From contig JALLBK010000662.1 in assembly GCA_036940085.1 (NCBI GenBank), positions 1-13,540 on the forward strand: 13,540 nucleotides of DNA, read 5' to 3'. How positions within the stretch are numbered: position 1 is the first letter of the stretch; each line of letters starts with the position of its first letter. The translations under genes were made by a program, and so were the position numbers. Below, piece by piece: positions 1-8,065 of the stretch. The notes beneath the pieces are model-generated. The model was not told the DNA's origin. It saw nothing but the letters and a program-made list of their open reading frames with translations, and did not search any database. This stretch comes from Discostella pseudostelligera (Eukaryota > Bacillariophyta > Thalassiosirophyceae > Thalassiosirales > Thalassiosiraceae).

Positions 1-13
1 ATCGCACGTGACC

Positions 14-706
14 ATGACGTCCGCCTCCATCCGCCCCATCCATTGTTTCAGCTCCATCAGTCAGACGATGGTAATAATCATGTCTCTAATTGTCCTAATC
101 CTTGGTCAGGCGCCCCGCTCCTCGCTGGCCTTCTCACCGTCCATCATCACGTCGTCATTCGCCACCGATGCACCATGCTACGCAAGAAGTAGCAACGCAA
201 TGGCGACTCGACGTGGACGCGACCATCTACTTCTTTCTCAACAGCATTCCACCAGCAACTCTCTATCACGTCTTCACCACCGCCGAAATCATGTTTCCTC
301 TTCATCGTATTTTTCCACCACCAGTACAGCGCTACAAATGTTGTCAGATCAAAATAACGAAAGGAATTCATCATCACTCCCCGTCTTTCTTGATCCCGGT
401 ACCAAAGGAGGAGTCGTCGTCCTCTCCATCCTACTCTTCCTTGTACCAATACTAATCTATCAAATTGCTACTGGTCCCATGGGTCTCGATGAAGTCACCG
501 TGGGACGGAATATTGGTGTAGGATTTTCGGTAGTCACCATGTTATTGTGGGGAAGTACTTACATTTTCCGTGTGGCTACGAAAGATATGACCTATGCGAA
601 GCAGCTGAAAGATTATGAGGATGCAGTGATTGCCAAGAGGTTGGAGGAGTTGGATGATGATGAGGTTATGGCTTTGGTGGAGGATATTGAGCGAGAACGA
701 TTTTAA
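14..706 (+). CDS. Plastid-targeted two-helix membrane protein, DUF3007 type
   Basis: Intronless, 230 residues from the ATG at 14; the frame also opens with a GTG at 8, but a eukaryotic start should be the ATG. Residues 20-31 form a hydrophobic signal core, and SLA|FSPS at residues 37-43 is the Phe-at-cleavage motif of complex plastid import signals. A Ser/Arg-rich transit region follows to about residue 108, ending near LQM. The mature part has two hydrophobic segments (about 132-151 and 166-186) and a charged tail with YIFRV, DMTYAKQLKDYEDAV and KRLEEL. From memory, that tail is the hallmark of DUF3007 proteins of cyanobacteria and plastids, whose molecular role I do not know. I infer a thylakoid or other inner plastid membrane protein. 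A downstream ATG at 68 would still leave a usable signal peptide. It is convergent with the RPN12 gene, 260 bases between stops. Confidence 0.85.
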   Translation: MTSASIRPIHCFSSISQTMVIIMSLIVLILGQAPRSSLAFSPSIITSSFATDAPCYARSSNAMATRRGRDHLLLSQQHSTSNSLSRLHHRRNHVSSSSYFSTTSTALQMLSDQNNERNSSSLPVFLDPGTKGGVVVLSILLFLVPILIYQIATGPMGLDEVTVGRNIGVGFSVVTMLLWGSTYIFRVATKDMTYAKQLKDYEDAVIAKRLEELDDDEVMALVEDIERERF

Positions 707-966
707 GTGATTTGAATGGTCGTTTAGTTAGGGAGTGTAGCGATCATTGTCGGTAGCGGGGCATATCTTCGAACAAATGTGGAGAATAATTGCCACGGGG
801 TTAAATCTAAGGTTATTGGTACAATAATTCCAGCATAATCATTTGTACTTCGGTGGTCTTTCATGTTTCAATTTTATGCACTCTCGTGTTTCGTGTTCTC
901 ACTATCCACTGCTTATTTCCAAATCAGTACAACTTACGATAATATCTCCCTCCCTATTATTCTCCA

Positions 967-1929
967 TTACACAATTCGCTCCAGCTCGGTAGCATAACTC
1001 AAACTCTGTGCCATCAACTTCATCGATGGAATATCCACCGCCTTCCCCCCCGAAACGGGTGGTTGGAATGTCAATTTCTCTCCACTATCACCGACAATCC
1101 AATCCTCTCGTTTCTCTTGAATATACTCTTGCAATTCACCAATGGAATCAAATTTCATCATTATCATTGCATCCGCCAACTTCATGGAAACATACGACAC
1201 CTCAATACAATCGGCAATGGCATCCCGTACCGTCTCCAATAAATTGTCCATGAAGAAACTATACGAGACATCGGGAATATTCGATCGAGAATTTAATACC
1301 TCATCATAACTGCCTACCATTAATCGACGTTCCAATGTAATGGGAAATGAGACGTACGGTGTGGATGCCTCAACTTCGGAGAGAAGTTCTAATTCGGCAT
1401 GAAATTCAGAGAGACGATTGTCCACGAGGAGATGCATTAGGTTGAGACCCAATACGTGACATTTACGCTCAGTATTTGATGTTGTTCCGCCTCCTCGTGC
1501 CGACAATGCCGCATAGTATGGTTTCAATTGGGACATATTTCGAGCAAATGCCTCGAGATCATCATCGGCCACGGAGAGGAGTACGCCAAGTTCTAATGCG
1601 TTCGCGGCAAGTGTGATGGATTCGAGTGGAACATTATTGTCATTGGTGGGGATATCGAGCATCCATATCTAGATTGATACATGAGTGTGTATAGGGAGTG
1701 TGCATTCAATTGACACAAGCAAAAACTGGTGGATAAGTGGGATCATCTTGATTTTTCGACACCAAAAGCGACAAACACAACCTAACAAATGACAGCTCTC
1801 TGGTGATGGTGATATTGAGTAACAGATCACTCTTACCTTGAGTTGAGTGAGCGATATCTTGGCTGATTCGATATCATTGGCCTGAACCTGCCGTGATAGG
1901 TTGGTAAGGAGTGCGTCGGCGGCCGCCAT
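967..1929 (-). CDS. RPN12: 26S proteasome regulatory subunit RPN12 (PSMD8)
   Basis: Two exons on the minus strand: 1929-1837 and 1668-967, giving 264 residues, the usual size for the family. RPN12 is a PCI-domain subunit of the 19S lid, which recognises and deubiquitinates substrates of the 26S proteasome. Recognisable family blocks are NMSQLKPYYA, HVLGLNLMHLLVDNRLSEFH, LERRLMVGSYDEVL, SYSFFMDNLLETVRDAIADC and the C-terminal ELERIV. Exon 1 encodes MAAADALLTNL to LTQLK; the phase-0 junction reads LK|IWMLD, matching the family's conserved 'LK' helix. The start chosen (1929) gives a family-like length; an in-frame ATG at 1965 would add 12 residues. Identification rests on motif memory but several independent blocks agree. 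It is convergent with the DUF3007 gene. Confidence 0.93.
1669..1836 (-). other. RPN12 intron (168 nt, phase 0)
   Basis: On the minus strand the donor is AAG|GTAAGA (GT at 1836-1835) and the acceptor is CTAG|AT (AG at 1670-1669). Removing it joins two frames that together rebuild an uninterrupted RPN12. The length is a multiple of three, and read-through stays open until the TAG that forms the acceptor itself, so retention would give a protein stopping right at the exon 2 boundary. Confidence 0.88.
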
Positions 1930-2343
1930 CGTCGCAGTTCTGTGATCTTCGTTTTGTGTGCCCATTCGGACGATACCTTTGGTTGGATACAAAGCATCCT
2001 GTCGGAGATGGGTGGACACAAGTTTGTATCCGGGAAAGTGCTGCAAATTCACCGGCGGAAGGCGGGCGGGAAGGCGGAAGAAGTTCCGGCGGAGAAAGAT
2101 ATGTCGCTAAAAAAGGCCGCCACGTATGTCAAAGATCCACTACTTGGCGACATATGGCGATCCTACGCGATCTTCATTGACACCCCAACTGCTGCGCTGT
2201 TTGGTGCACACAAAACTACACAAAAGCAAGGAAGGGCATGTTCTTAAGATGCCGCCTTGATGAGGTGACACCGCGAGGGGGGAAGATGGTGAAGTGGATG
2301 ATTGTTTGAAGACGGTCGTTAACAAGATTTGATTGCATCATAT
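1930..2343. other. Intergenic, upstream of RPN12
   Basis: This stretch of about 410 bases holds the 5' flank of RPN12. A GC-rich block at about 2049-2096 is made of repeated GGCGG and AAGGCGG units. Short open frames exist on both strands, but none has a recognisable domain, and the plus-strand one starting at 1942 would begin only 12 bases from the RPN12 start codon. I see no convincing gene. Confidence 0.5.
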
Positions 2344-2862
2344 CTATCTCTCCCAATGATCATTGCTCCCCGTCATTCTATTCAATAGCTTTTCCAGAGC
2401 GGGCAATCGCGGCTCTGGTTTTGGGGTAGGCGAAGTCGAACTGTTGTGTTGGTTTCGCTGTTGCCTCCAATCCAATCTCTTCTTTTGCCACTCATTCCGA
2501 CACTTGCAATAGTCCAAGAGATCCAGCCGCACCTCGACATCACGAAGCTGATACATTACGAACACATCAACATCATACTTGCAATTAATAGATTCATCAA
2601 TCATGTACGCCACGAACATACTAGCTAGCCGCGGTGGCTGCTCGTCGACATCGACTCTGTCGAGCAGCTGTCGAGGTGTCTTGTCTAGATCTTCATCATC
2701 TTCATCGTCGTCATCTTCATCTTCCACCAGCACCACCGCCACTACTGCCACAACGACCCGACAACGAAGTCGAAATAACAATAGTAACAGTGCCGCCGCC
2801 GCACCACTACTTGTCACATCCACCACCGGCGCCGCGTGCATCTTATGCCATTCCCTACGCAT
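2344..2862 (-). CDS. Possible small uncharacterised protein, antisense to PP2C start
   Basis: Open frame of 172 residues. Its C-terminal 100 residues read like real protein: FVAYMIDES, then DVDVFVMYQLRDVEVRLDLL, YCKCRNEWQKKRLDWR and a Pro/Ser-rich tail ending in HWER. That part (2344-2602) lies outside any other gene and has mixed charged, aromatic and Cys residues rather than simple repeats. The N-terminal part is low complexity: a Leu/Val-rich hydrophobic stretch, then a long Asp/Glu run. That half is the exact antisense of the Ser/Thr/Asn-rich start of the PP2C gene, so the two cannot both be judged real from sequence alone. The true start might be the Met near 2623, or an upstream exon may be missing. 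I do not recognise the family. The C-x-C near the end is notable but not diagnostic. Confidence 0.38.
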   Translation of the reverse strand: MRREWHKMHAAPVVDVTSSGAAAALLLLLFRLRCRVVVAVVAVVLVEDEDDDDEDDEDLDKTPRQLLDRVDVDEQPPRLASMFVAYMIDESINCKYDVDVFVMYQLRDVEVRLDLLDYCKCRNEWQKKRLDWRQQRNQHNSSTSPTPKPEPRLPALEKLLNRMTGSNDHWER

Positions 2863-4613
2863 GACGGCAACTTGCTCGGCATCGGCGGGAGCGACACAGC
2901 AATTGCAATTGCACTACTTGCGACAATTCCACTCACCATCATCTACAGTAGTTGATGTCCATGCAGACATTCGGCTCAAGTCGCTACTCATGAGTGTTGC
3001 TTGTCGATCAAATACTGCTTCTACTCCCACCAGCCCCACTTCTTGCTCTCCTGCAATTGCTGCAGCTGCTGCTTGCATCAATTCATCACCACCACAATCA
3101 CATTACAGGGCCAACAATTTTCACACATCCAGCACCAGTGACATTAATCTCATGACAAGTTATTTAGGAACAAGACCAATGTTATTGCAGGATGGTATGA
3201 TAAATGAAGCACCCAGAGCAATCACATCTTCCGCTTTGGCTGCTTCATCTGCTGGTTCTGATTCTAGTTGGACCTTGACCGAATTGGCAGGTGCAATGAT
3301 GTTTGCTGGGGCTGCCACTACGGGTGCTATGCTGTTAGGTGGTCCGATGGAGGGACTTCGGGGAAAGACTACTTGTGGTGGTGGAACAGGAGGAGGCGGT
3401 GGCGGTGGTGGAGGAGGTGGCAAAGGTACGGGGGGAAACGCCGGTGGACCAATTGAGGAAGCAAACAAACATTCTTTTGATTCGTCTGCTAAGGAGAGAG
3501 ATGATCAGAAGAAGGAATTGGGTATTAGCACTACTACATCGTCTTCAGGGCCATATGAGGTAAGTTTATCGTTTATCAGTATCGCCCATGTTTGCAGTGC
3601 GACTTTATTCTGAGATGTGTCATTTTGCTTCACAGGTATCTGTCAGAGCACTGCGCGGTGGACGCCTATCCATGGAAGATGAGTTTGTAGTTGTTAGCGG
3701 AGGTCGATTGGCAGCTGTCTTTGATGGACATGGCGGAGGCGGTGTTAGTCAATACCTCCGTGATCGGTTGCATGTCATCATCTCCGAGCAGTTGCATCAA
3801 CAAGAATTATCCCAAAAGTCAAGGTTGCGAGGTGGGGATATCAAGAGGTTTGTGTTTGGGAACGGTCATTCAAAGAAGCACGCCCTTTCGGAGGGAGATC
3901 AAGGTTTGGAGGATGGTGCTTCAACTTCTCCGAAATATAACGTCTCCCATGTTGGTCAACTACCCCTTACTGCGGTCGTTGCTGCTCTGAAAGATTCCTT
4001 CGATCAAGTGGAGAAAGAAATTCTACGACATGACGAATATGAATACCAAGGAAGTACGGCTGTTGCCACGCTCTTGCATGAAGCCAGTGATGGCACACGC
4101 ACATTAATTTCCGCCAACATTGGGGACAGTCGCGGTATACTCAGTCGGAATGGAACCGCAATCGATTTGACACGCGACCACAAGCCGAACGATGACAAGG
4201 AGAAGGCCCGTATACTAGCTATGGGGGAGAAGATTGAGTGGGATCATTACTGCAAGGTCCATCGGGTACGAAATTTAAGTCTATCCCGTGCCATTGGTGA
4301 TCGTTTTGCGAAGCCTGCGGTGTCGGGGGAGGTGGAGATTAAATGCTTTCCGGTGTATGATGACAAGGATGAATTTATTCTTTTGGCCAGCGACGGCTTG
4401 TGGGACGTTATGTCCAGCCAAGAGGTTGTGTCATACGTGCACAAGAGATTGAATGCTCCCCCAAAAGATGGGGTTGTTGTTACCAGTGAAAAGGACTTGG
4501 CAAATCTCAAAAGCCTACGAAGAAAAAACTTATCGAGATTCATTGCCAATGAGGCTTTACGACGAGGGTCTGGGGACAACATCTCGGTTGTAATTGTTTG
4601 GTTGAATACTTGA
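2603..4613 (+). CDS. PP2C-family Ser/Thr protein phosphatase with long N-terminal extension
   Basis: Two exons, 2603-3559 and 3636-4613, giving 644 residues. The catalytic domain (about 320-643) is a metal-dependent PPM/PP2C phosphatase that removes phosphate from Ser/Thr. Visible motifs are RLSMEDE (E333, D334), VFDGHGG (D349, G350), NIGDSRG (D483), LLASDGLWD (D572) and GSGDNIS (D633, N634); these are the expected metal-binding positions, so it should be active. The first 319 residues are Ser/Thr/Ala-rich and almost acid-free at the start, include a 12-Ser run, an NNFHTSS segment near 171, a hydrophobic stretch at 227-249 and a Gly tract. I infer possible mitochondrial import with a membrane anchor. 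The start is uncertain: an in-frame ATG at 2861 (residue 87) would avoid the antisense frame. It is convergent with the SMARCD-like gene. Confidence 0.9.
2690..2725 (+). repeat. TCN microsatellite encoding 12 Ser
   Basis: Twelve consecutive TCN codons in the PP2C frame. The same bases on the minus strand encode part of an Asp/Glu run in the 2344-2862 frame. Likely length-variable between alleles. Confidence 0.85.
3377..3421 (+). repeat. GGN tract encoding a Gly run in the PP2C linker
   Basis: Fifteen codons, of which fourteen are GGN and one is ACA. They form a flexible Gly linker between the hydrophobic segment and the phosphatase domain. Confidence 0.85.
3560..3635 (+). other. PP2C intron (76 nt, phase 0)
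   Basis: Donor GAG|GTAAGT and acceptor CACAG|GTATCT. Splicing joins ...GPYE to VSVRALRGGR and brings the N-terminal extension into frame with the catalytic domain. Without splicing, exon 1 would stop at 3613 and the phosphatase would lack its extension. Confidence 0.88.
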
Positions 4614-5084
4614 TCCTTTGACGCGTCAACCCTGCAGAACAAGCAACTCATTTATACAATGCGTGCATGATCGAACCTGGAATGCTCCATCATCTACACA
4701 CTCAAAGTATCCCACGCAGAAGATGCCTCGATATTGTGCCTCAATTGTTGTCCGCCATTTGTCGCTCTTTCAGCGCATGCACCGATGTCCGTCAGAGTGC
4801 AACAACGGCAATAGACCCGGCTGACGATAGTTGATGGCAACCTCTCCCGGTCCCTACCATATGTGAGACCGGGGAGAACTACCTATCTACAATCCGCTAT
4901 GAGTCGATGTCACGATACCTTTAGGTATGATGCATGTATGTCTTTTCTGAAACGAGCCAGTTGATACAATACTACGTTCTTGTAGATGGAATAAGTATAC
5001 GTTAATATGGTTACGGTTAGGTACTCTAGCACCGATATTAATATCCAACACATACGTCCGTCTTATGCAGACTGAATTCTTGGG
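4614..5084. other. Convergent 3' intergenic region, PP2C and SMARCD-like
   Basis: Both flanking genes end here, so it should hold two 3' UTRs and polyadenylation signals. Apart from one hairpin (4843-4877), I see only short open frames without recognisable content. Confidence 0.6.
4843..4877. other. Imperfect inverted repeat (hairpin)
   Basis: The left arm TCTCCCGGTC (4843-4852) pairs with GACCGGGGAGA (4867-4877), ten pairs with one bulged G around a 14-base loop. It lies about 230 bases past the PP2C stop, probably in or near a 3' UTR. A role in 3' end formation is inference only. Confidence 0.45.
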
Positions 5085-7298
5085 TTACGATGTTTCTTCG
5101 CATAGGCCTTGGCAAGCATCCACAATATCCCAACAACCACGAGCCAACGAAGACTTCTCCTCCAACTGCTCCATCAAAGAGGCGGTACGCAAATCAATAT
5201 ATGCCGCTCGTTGTGCCTCCCCTCCTTCATGCGATCCCTTGGCCATTGCCAATAGCGCCTGCTTGTGATGTGACGAATAACCCTTCCCGGAAACAGCATC
5301 CGCCACAACAAGTTTGGACGTCTCCTCATCTACCTTGGTTGATACGAGGGAACGGATTGCCTTATTGCGGTTGCTTGAGAATTCAAATTCTCGATACTTC
5401 GTCCGACGGAGGATGTCACGAGTTTGAACTGGAAACAAACTTGGAATATCAATATCGACATCGCAAGACAACATGGTCTGGTGTGGGACAACGTCGAGCT
5501 TCTCTGACGCTGCTGGTGGCTGGGGATCTTCATAATCGGGATTGGCAATTCTTCGGCGTGTGGTCAACTCCGAATCCTCACTCTTGGGTGGTGCCGACGT
5601 CGCTTTGGCACGGCGTTTCTTCGCCAATGGTTCCGCTCCGTCCAATGTCATTTCATAATTGAAAATGATTGGCTGAGTGCCAAACTCGACCTTGACCAGC
5701 AGTTCCTTCTCCAGGAGCAACCCCCGCACAGAAGAGAACAACATCCGAGTACACCCAAATAGGTCCGTGAGTGCTTCATTGTTGTTAATGATGGAAAGAT
5801 CGGTAGCATCCTGCAAACCCCTCGTTTTAATGTAGTAGAAAATTGCGTAGAGAGCCTCGTCCATGGTCACAGTATTCGGAATGTGTGCGTCCTTGCTATC
5901 ATCTGTGAACAATGTACCGTCTAGTCCAGGTGTTGTGGAAGATGCTCCAGCTATTGTTTCATCGTCTTGATTCAGTAATGCAGTAGTATTGCTCAATGCC
6001 TCATTCTGCAAATTGGCCGACGATGCAGTTCGAGACAATTCCCCGTCGCCGGGCCGCTTCCTCTTCTTCGATTTGCTACTGCTACCGCCACCACCGCCAC
6101 TCTTCTCCTTGGACTTGACATCCGCCACACTTCGTTTACCGATAAATGTTGGAAAGAAGATATTGCACAACTTGGGTGAGGGGACATAATTCCCAGTCTC
6201 GTTGCCAGTAATGCCTCCTCCTTCGACTTGTCGACGATATAATTTAATCTTCGCGGCGACCGATTCTGTTGTAAATATCCGTTTGAAGACCTTCCCTCCC
6301 ATTGGTTTGTATTCACTCTCTTCATTATGCACAACAAAGAAGGCATGTGAATCGGAAGTGGAATTCTTGGCATTCTTTCGTTCCCATGTCAGCGATTTGA
6401 CTTTGTCGGTGGTGGAAGAATCCAACGCGCCGGCGGCGGCGGAAGAGGTGGTGGTTGCTTCTGGAAGAGTACTCCGTGTAATGGCAATATTGTCCGTAGG
6501 TTCGACAGTAAATGGCTTGATTTCTTTGAATTCCACCTCGAGTTTGTCAAACAAGTGTGTGAAATGGAGTTGATCCACATCCTTTTCATTCTCGCGTTCG
6601 GAGATACCTCCTCGCCATTGATCGCGAATGGGAATGTCTGCTTTGGTATTGGTAGGAGTGGATGATTTGATGTTACTACCATCTACTTTGTCGACACCAA
6701 CACCACTGGTGCCATCAGTATTGGAACTGTCATCGTTCCATCCCAAAATAGGCAAGCCTTTTTCCAATCGATCCGTGGTACTATTGGCAGACTCATGATC
6801 TTGTTGTGGAATTAATAATCCACCCTCAATGACCAATGTCCATTTCCGTACCCCCTTTCGTGGTGGCGAGGTTTGTCGTGAAATTGGTGGATCTGTTGCT
6901 GTAGACGTATCCTGTTGTTCCAAAGGTTTGTGTGCCGATGAATGCAATAATGCACTGAAATCTTTTCCACCGGGACGTGGTGGTGCAGCTGCAGCTGTGG
7001 CTGTAGTAGTTGATTCCCCCTTGTTAGTGTCAGTACCGTCGGCCTTGTTACTATTACAAGTCTCATTCTCCACTTCTTCTCCGTCTTCTGCATCGTCGTC
7101 TTCCCCACCATCGACACGATGACTAATAAATATTCTCATGTGCGTCTTACGAAATGTCGGCGTCTCTTCGATGAGATTGGCAGCACGTCGTCGATGTGCC
7201 GAGACGCGGGATGCCATGCGTGATTCGAGATCGTCCAGTCGATCGAGCATGGCGCGATGACGGTTGTACAGTTGGGATAGGCGTGATGATGATGCCAT
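5085..7298 (-). CDS. SWI/SNF chromatin-remodelling subunit, SMARCD/Swp73 (BAF60) family, SWIB domain
   Basis: Intronless, 737 residues, longer than the roughly 500 usual for the family because of Ser/Thr/Gly-rich insertions. The family bridges the remodelling ATPase complex and transcription factors in the nucleus. Family blocks in order: an N-terminal helix (RLSQLYNRHRAMLDRLDDLE), RKTHMRIFISH at 50-60, RKWTLVIEGGLL at 151-162, HFTHLFDKLEVEF at 245-257, LTWERK at 303-308, and a nuclear-localisation-like KSKKRKRP at about 409-416. The SWIB domain lies at about 478-553, with MDEALYAIFYYIKTRGLQD and PIIFNYEMTLD. After it, CDVDIDIPSLFP and a C-terminal helical region match the layout of BAF60 proteins. 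The basis is ordered motif similarity from memory. It is transcribed away from the orphan gene at 8066, with a G-box array 148-240 bases upstream of its start codon. Confidence 0.88.
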   Translation of the reverse strand: MASSSRLSQLYNRHRAMLDRLDDLESRMASRVSAHRRRAANLIEETPTFRKTHMRIFISHRVDGGEDDDAEDGEEVENETCNSNKADGTDTNKGESTTTATAAAAPPRPGGKDFSALLHSSAHKPLEQQDTSTATDPPISRQTSPPRKGVRKWTLVIEGGLLIPQQDHESANSTTDRLEKGLPILGWNDDSSNTDGTSGVGVDKVDGSNIKSSTPTNTKADIPIRDQWRGGISERENEKDVDQLHFTHLFDKLEVEFKEIKPFTVEPTDNIAITRSTLPEATTTSSAAAGALDSSTTDKVKSLTWERKNAKNSTSDSHAFFVVHNEESEYKPMGGKVFKRIFTTESVAAKIKLYRRQVEGGGITGNETGNYVPSPKLCNIFFPTFIGKRSVADVKSKEKSGGGGGSSSKSKKRKRPGDGELSRTASSANLQNEALSNTTALLNQDDETIAGASSTTPGLDGTLFTDDSKDAHIPNTVTMDEALYAIFYYIKTRGLQDATDLSIINNNEALTDLFGCTRMLFSSVRGLLLEKELLVKVEFGTQPIIFNYEMTLDGAEPLAKKRRAKATSAPPKSEDSELTTRRRIANPDYEDPQPPAASEKLDVVPHQTMLSCDVDIDIPSLFPVQTRDILRRTKYREFEFSSNRNKAIRSLVSTKVDEETSKLVVADAVSGKGYSSHHKQALLAMAKGSHEGGEAQRAAYIDLRTASLMEQLEEKSSLARGCWDIVDACQGLCEETS

Positions 7299-8065
7299 GG
7301 TGGTAGCTGGATAGAAGATACACGGGGTGCAGGGCGGGGATGGCAGTACTTAGCAGAGTGATAGTGATAGTGATGGTCGACGGCGGCAGTGACACATCAT
7401 GACGATCGCTAGCTGTCGCCACAACAACATGGCGGGTGCTCATTCTGCCACGTGGAATGGCACTTTTGACTGATCCTGCCACGTGGAATTCTTCCTTGCC
7501 ACGTGGAAGAAAATTCAGCCAAAGCCTGCCACGTGGAGTGATTCCATGACACCATATGTAACTCACTCTCTAGGTACACTACATAATTATCTTTCGAATG
7601 TGTCGTATCGTTACTCATTCTGAATATGCATCAGAGAATCCCAACCACGTCACTCTCACTGGAGAGATTCTCTTAAGTTCTCGAAAGTACTAGTGCGTGC
7701 TGTTTGGCAGGTACAAACTTGGCATAAGTAGATGGCAAACTGTATCATAACGAGGAATTTGGAGAATTTGAAGGTGTCGGCCTGTCGCCCAAAATTGTGC
7801 ACTGAGAATTGTTCCCAGTTAGCTGCAGGTCTCATTTATTAGATTGTTTAATACTCTAAACATTTACTGGAAAGTCCCATTTGCAAAACAGAGGTCATGA
7901 GAAGGTGGTGTCGAGATTCGAGATCGATGATGGTCAGTAAGAGTAGGTGTATGGTCATGCATAGGCGTGCATTAAATACAAACAATATTTCATTCCGTGT
8001 TGTTGGTATGATGGTCTTATAATATTAATAATATCCATAGTCATAGTTCGTGAACATTCGAGACG
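7299..8065. other. Divergent promoter region, SMARCD-like and orphan gene
   Basis: This stretch of 767 bases between two start codons holds the four-copy G-box array at 7446-7538. It also has a TTCTCGAA heat-shock-like pair at 7678-7685, too short to trust. The part near 8066 is AT-rich with TAATATTAATAATAT. I see no gene in it. Confidence 0.65.
7446..7538. promoter_or_regulatory. Cluster of four TGCCACGTGGA G-box sites
   Basis: Four copies at 7446-7457, 7477-7488, 7497-7508 and 7527-7538. Each contains the palindrome CCACGTGG, flanked by TG on the left and A(A/G) on the right, all in the same orientation. Start-to-start spacing is 31, 20 and 30 bases, close to 3, 2 and 3 helical turns, so the sites would face the same side of the DNA. 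CACGTG is the core recognised by bZIP and bHLH factors. Position suggests control of the minus-strand SMARCD-like gene, but the orphan gene on the other side is also possible. Confidence 0.75.

Noticed and set aside
2049..2096. E2F-like GGCGGGAA inside the GC-rich block
   Set aside because: A single partial match within a low-complexity GGCGG repeat; not enough to call a site.
1942..2247. Plus-strand open frame of 101 codons upstream of RPN12
   Set aside because: It would start 12 bases from the RPN12 start codon, overlaps the GC-rich repeat block and resembles no known domain. Probably chance.
4618..4824. Short open frame just after the PP2C stop
   Set aside because: No domain, Ser/Cys/Arg-rich random composition, and lies where a 3' UTR is expected.
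7678..7685. TTCTCGAA as a heat-shock element
   Set aside because: Only one clean inverted pair with a distant third half-site; such short matches are expected by chance in this length.
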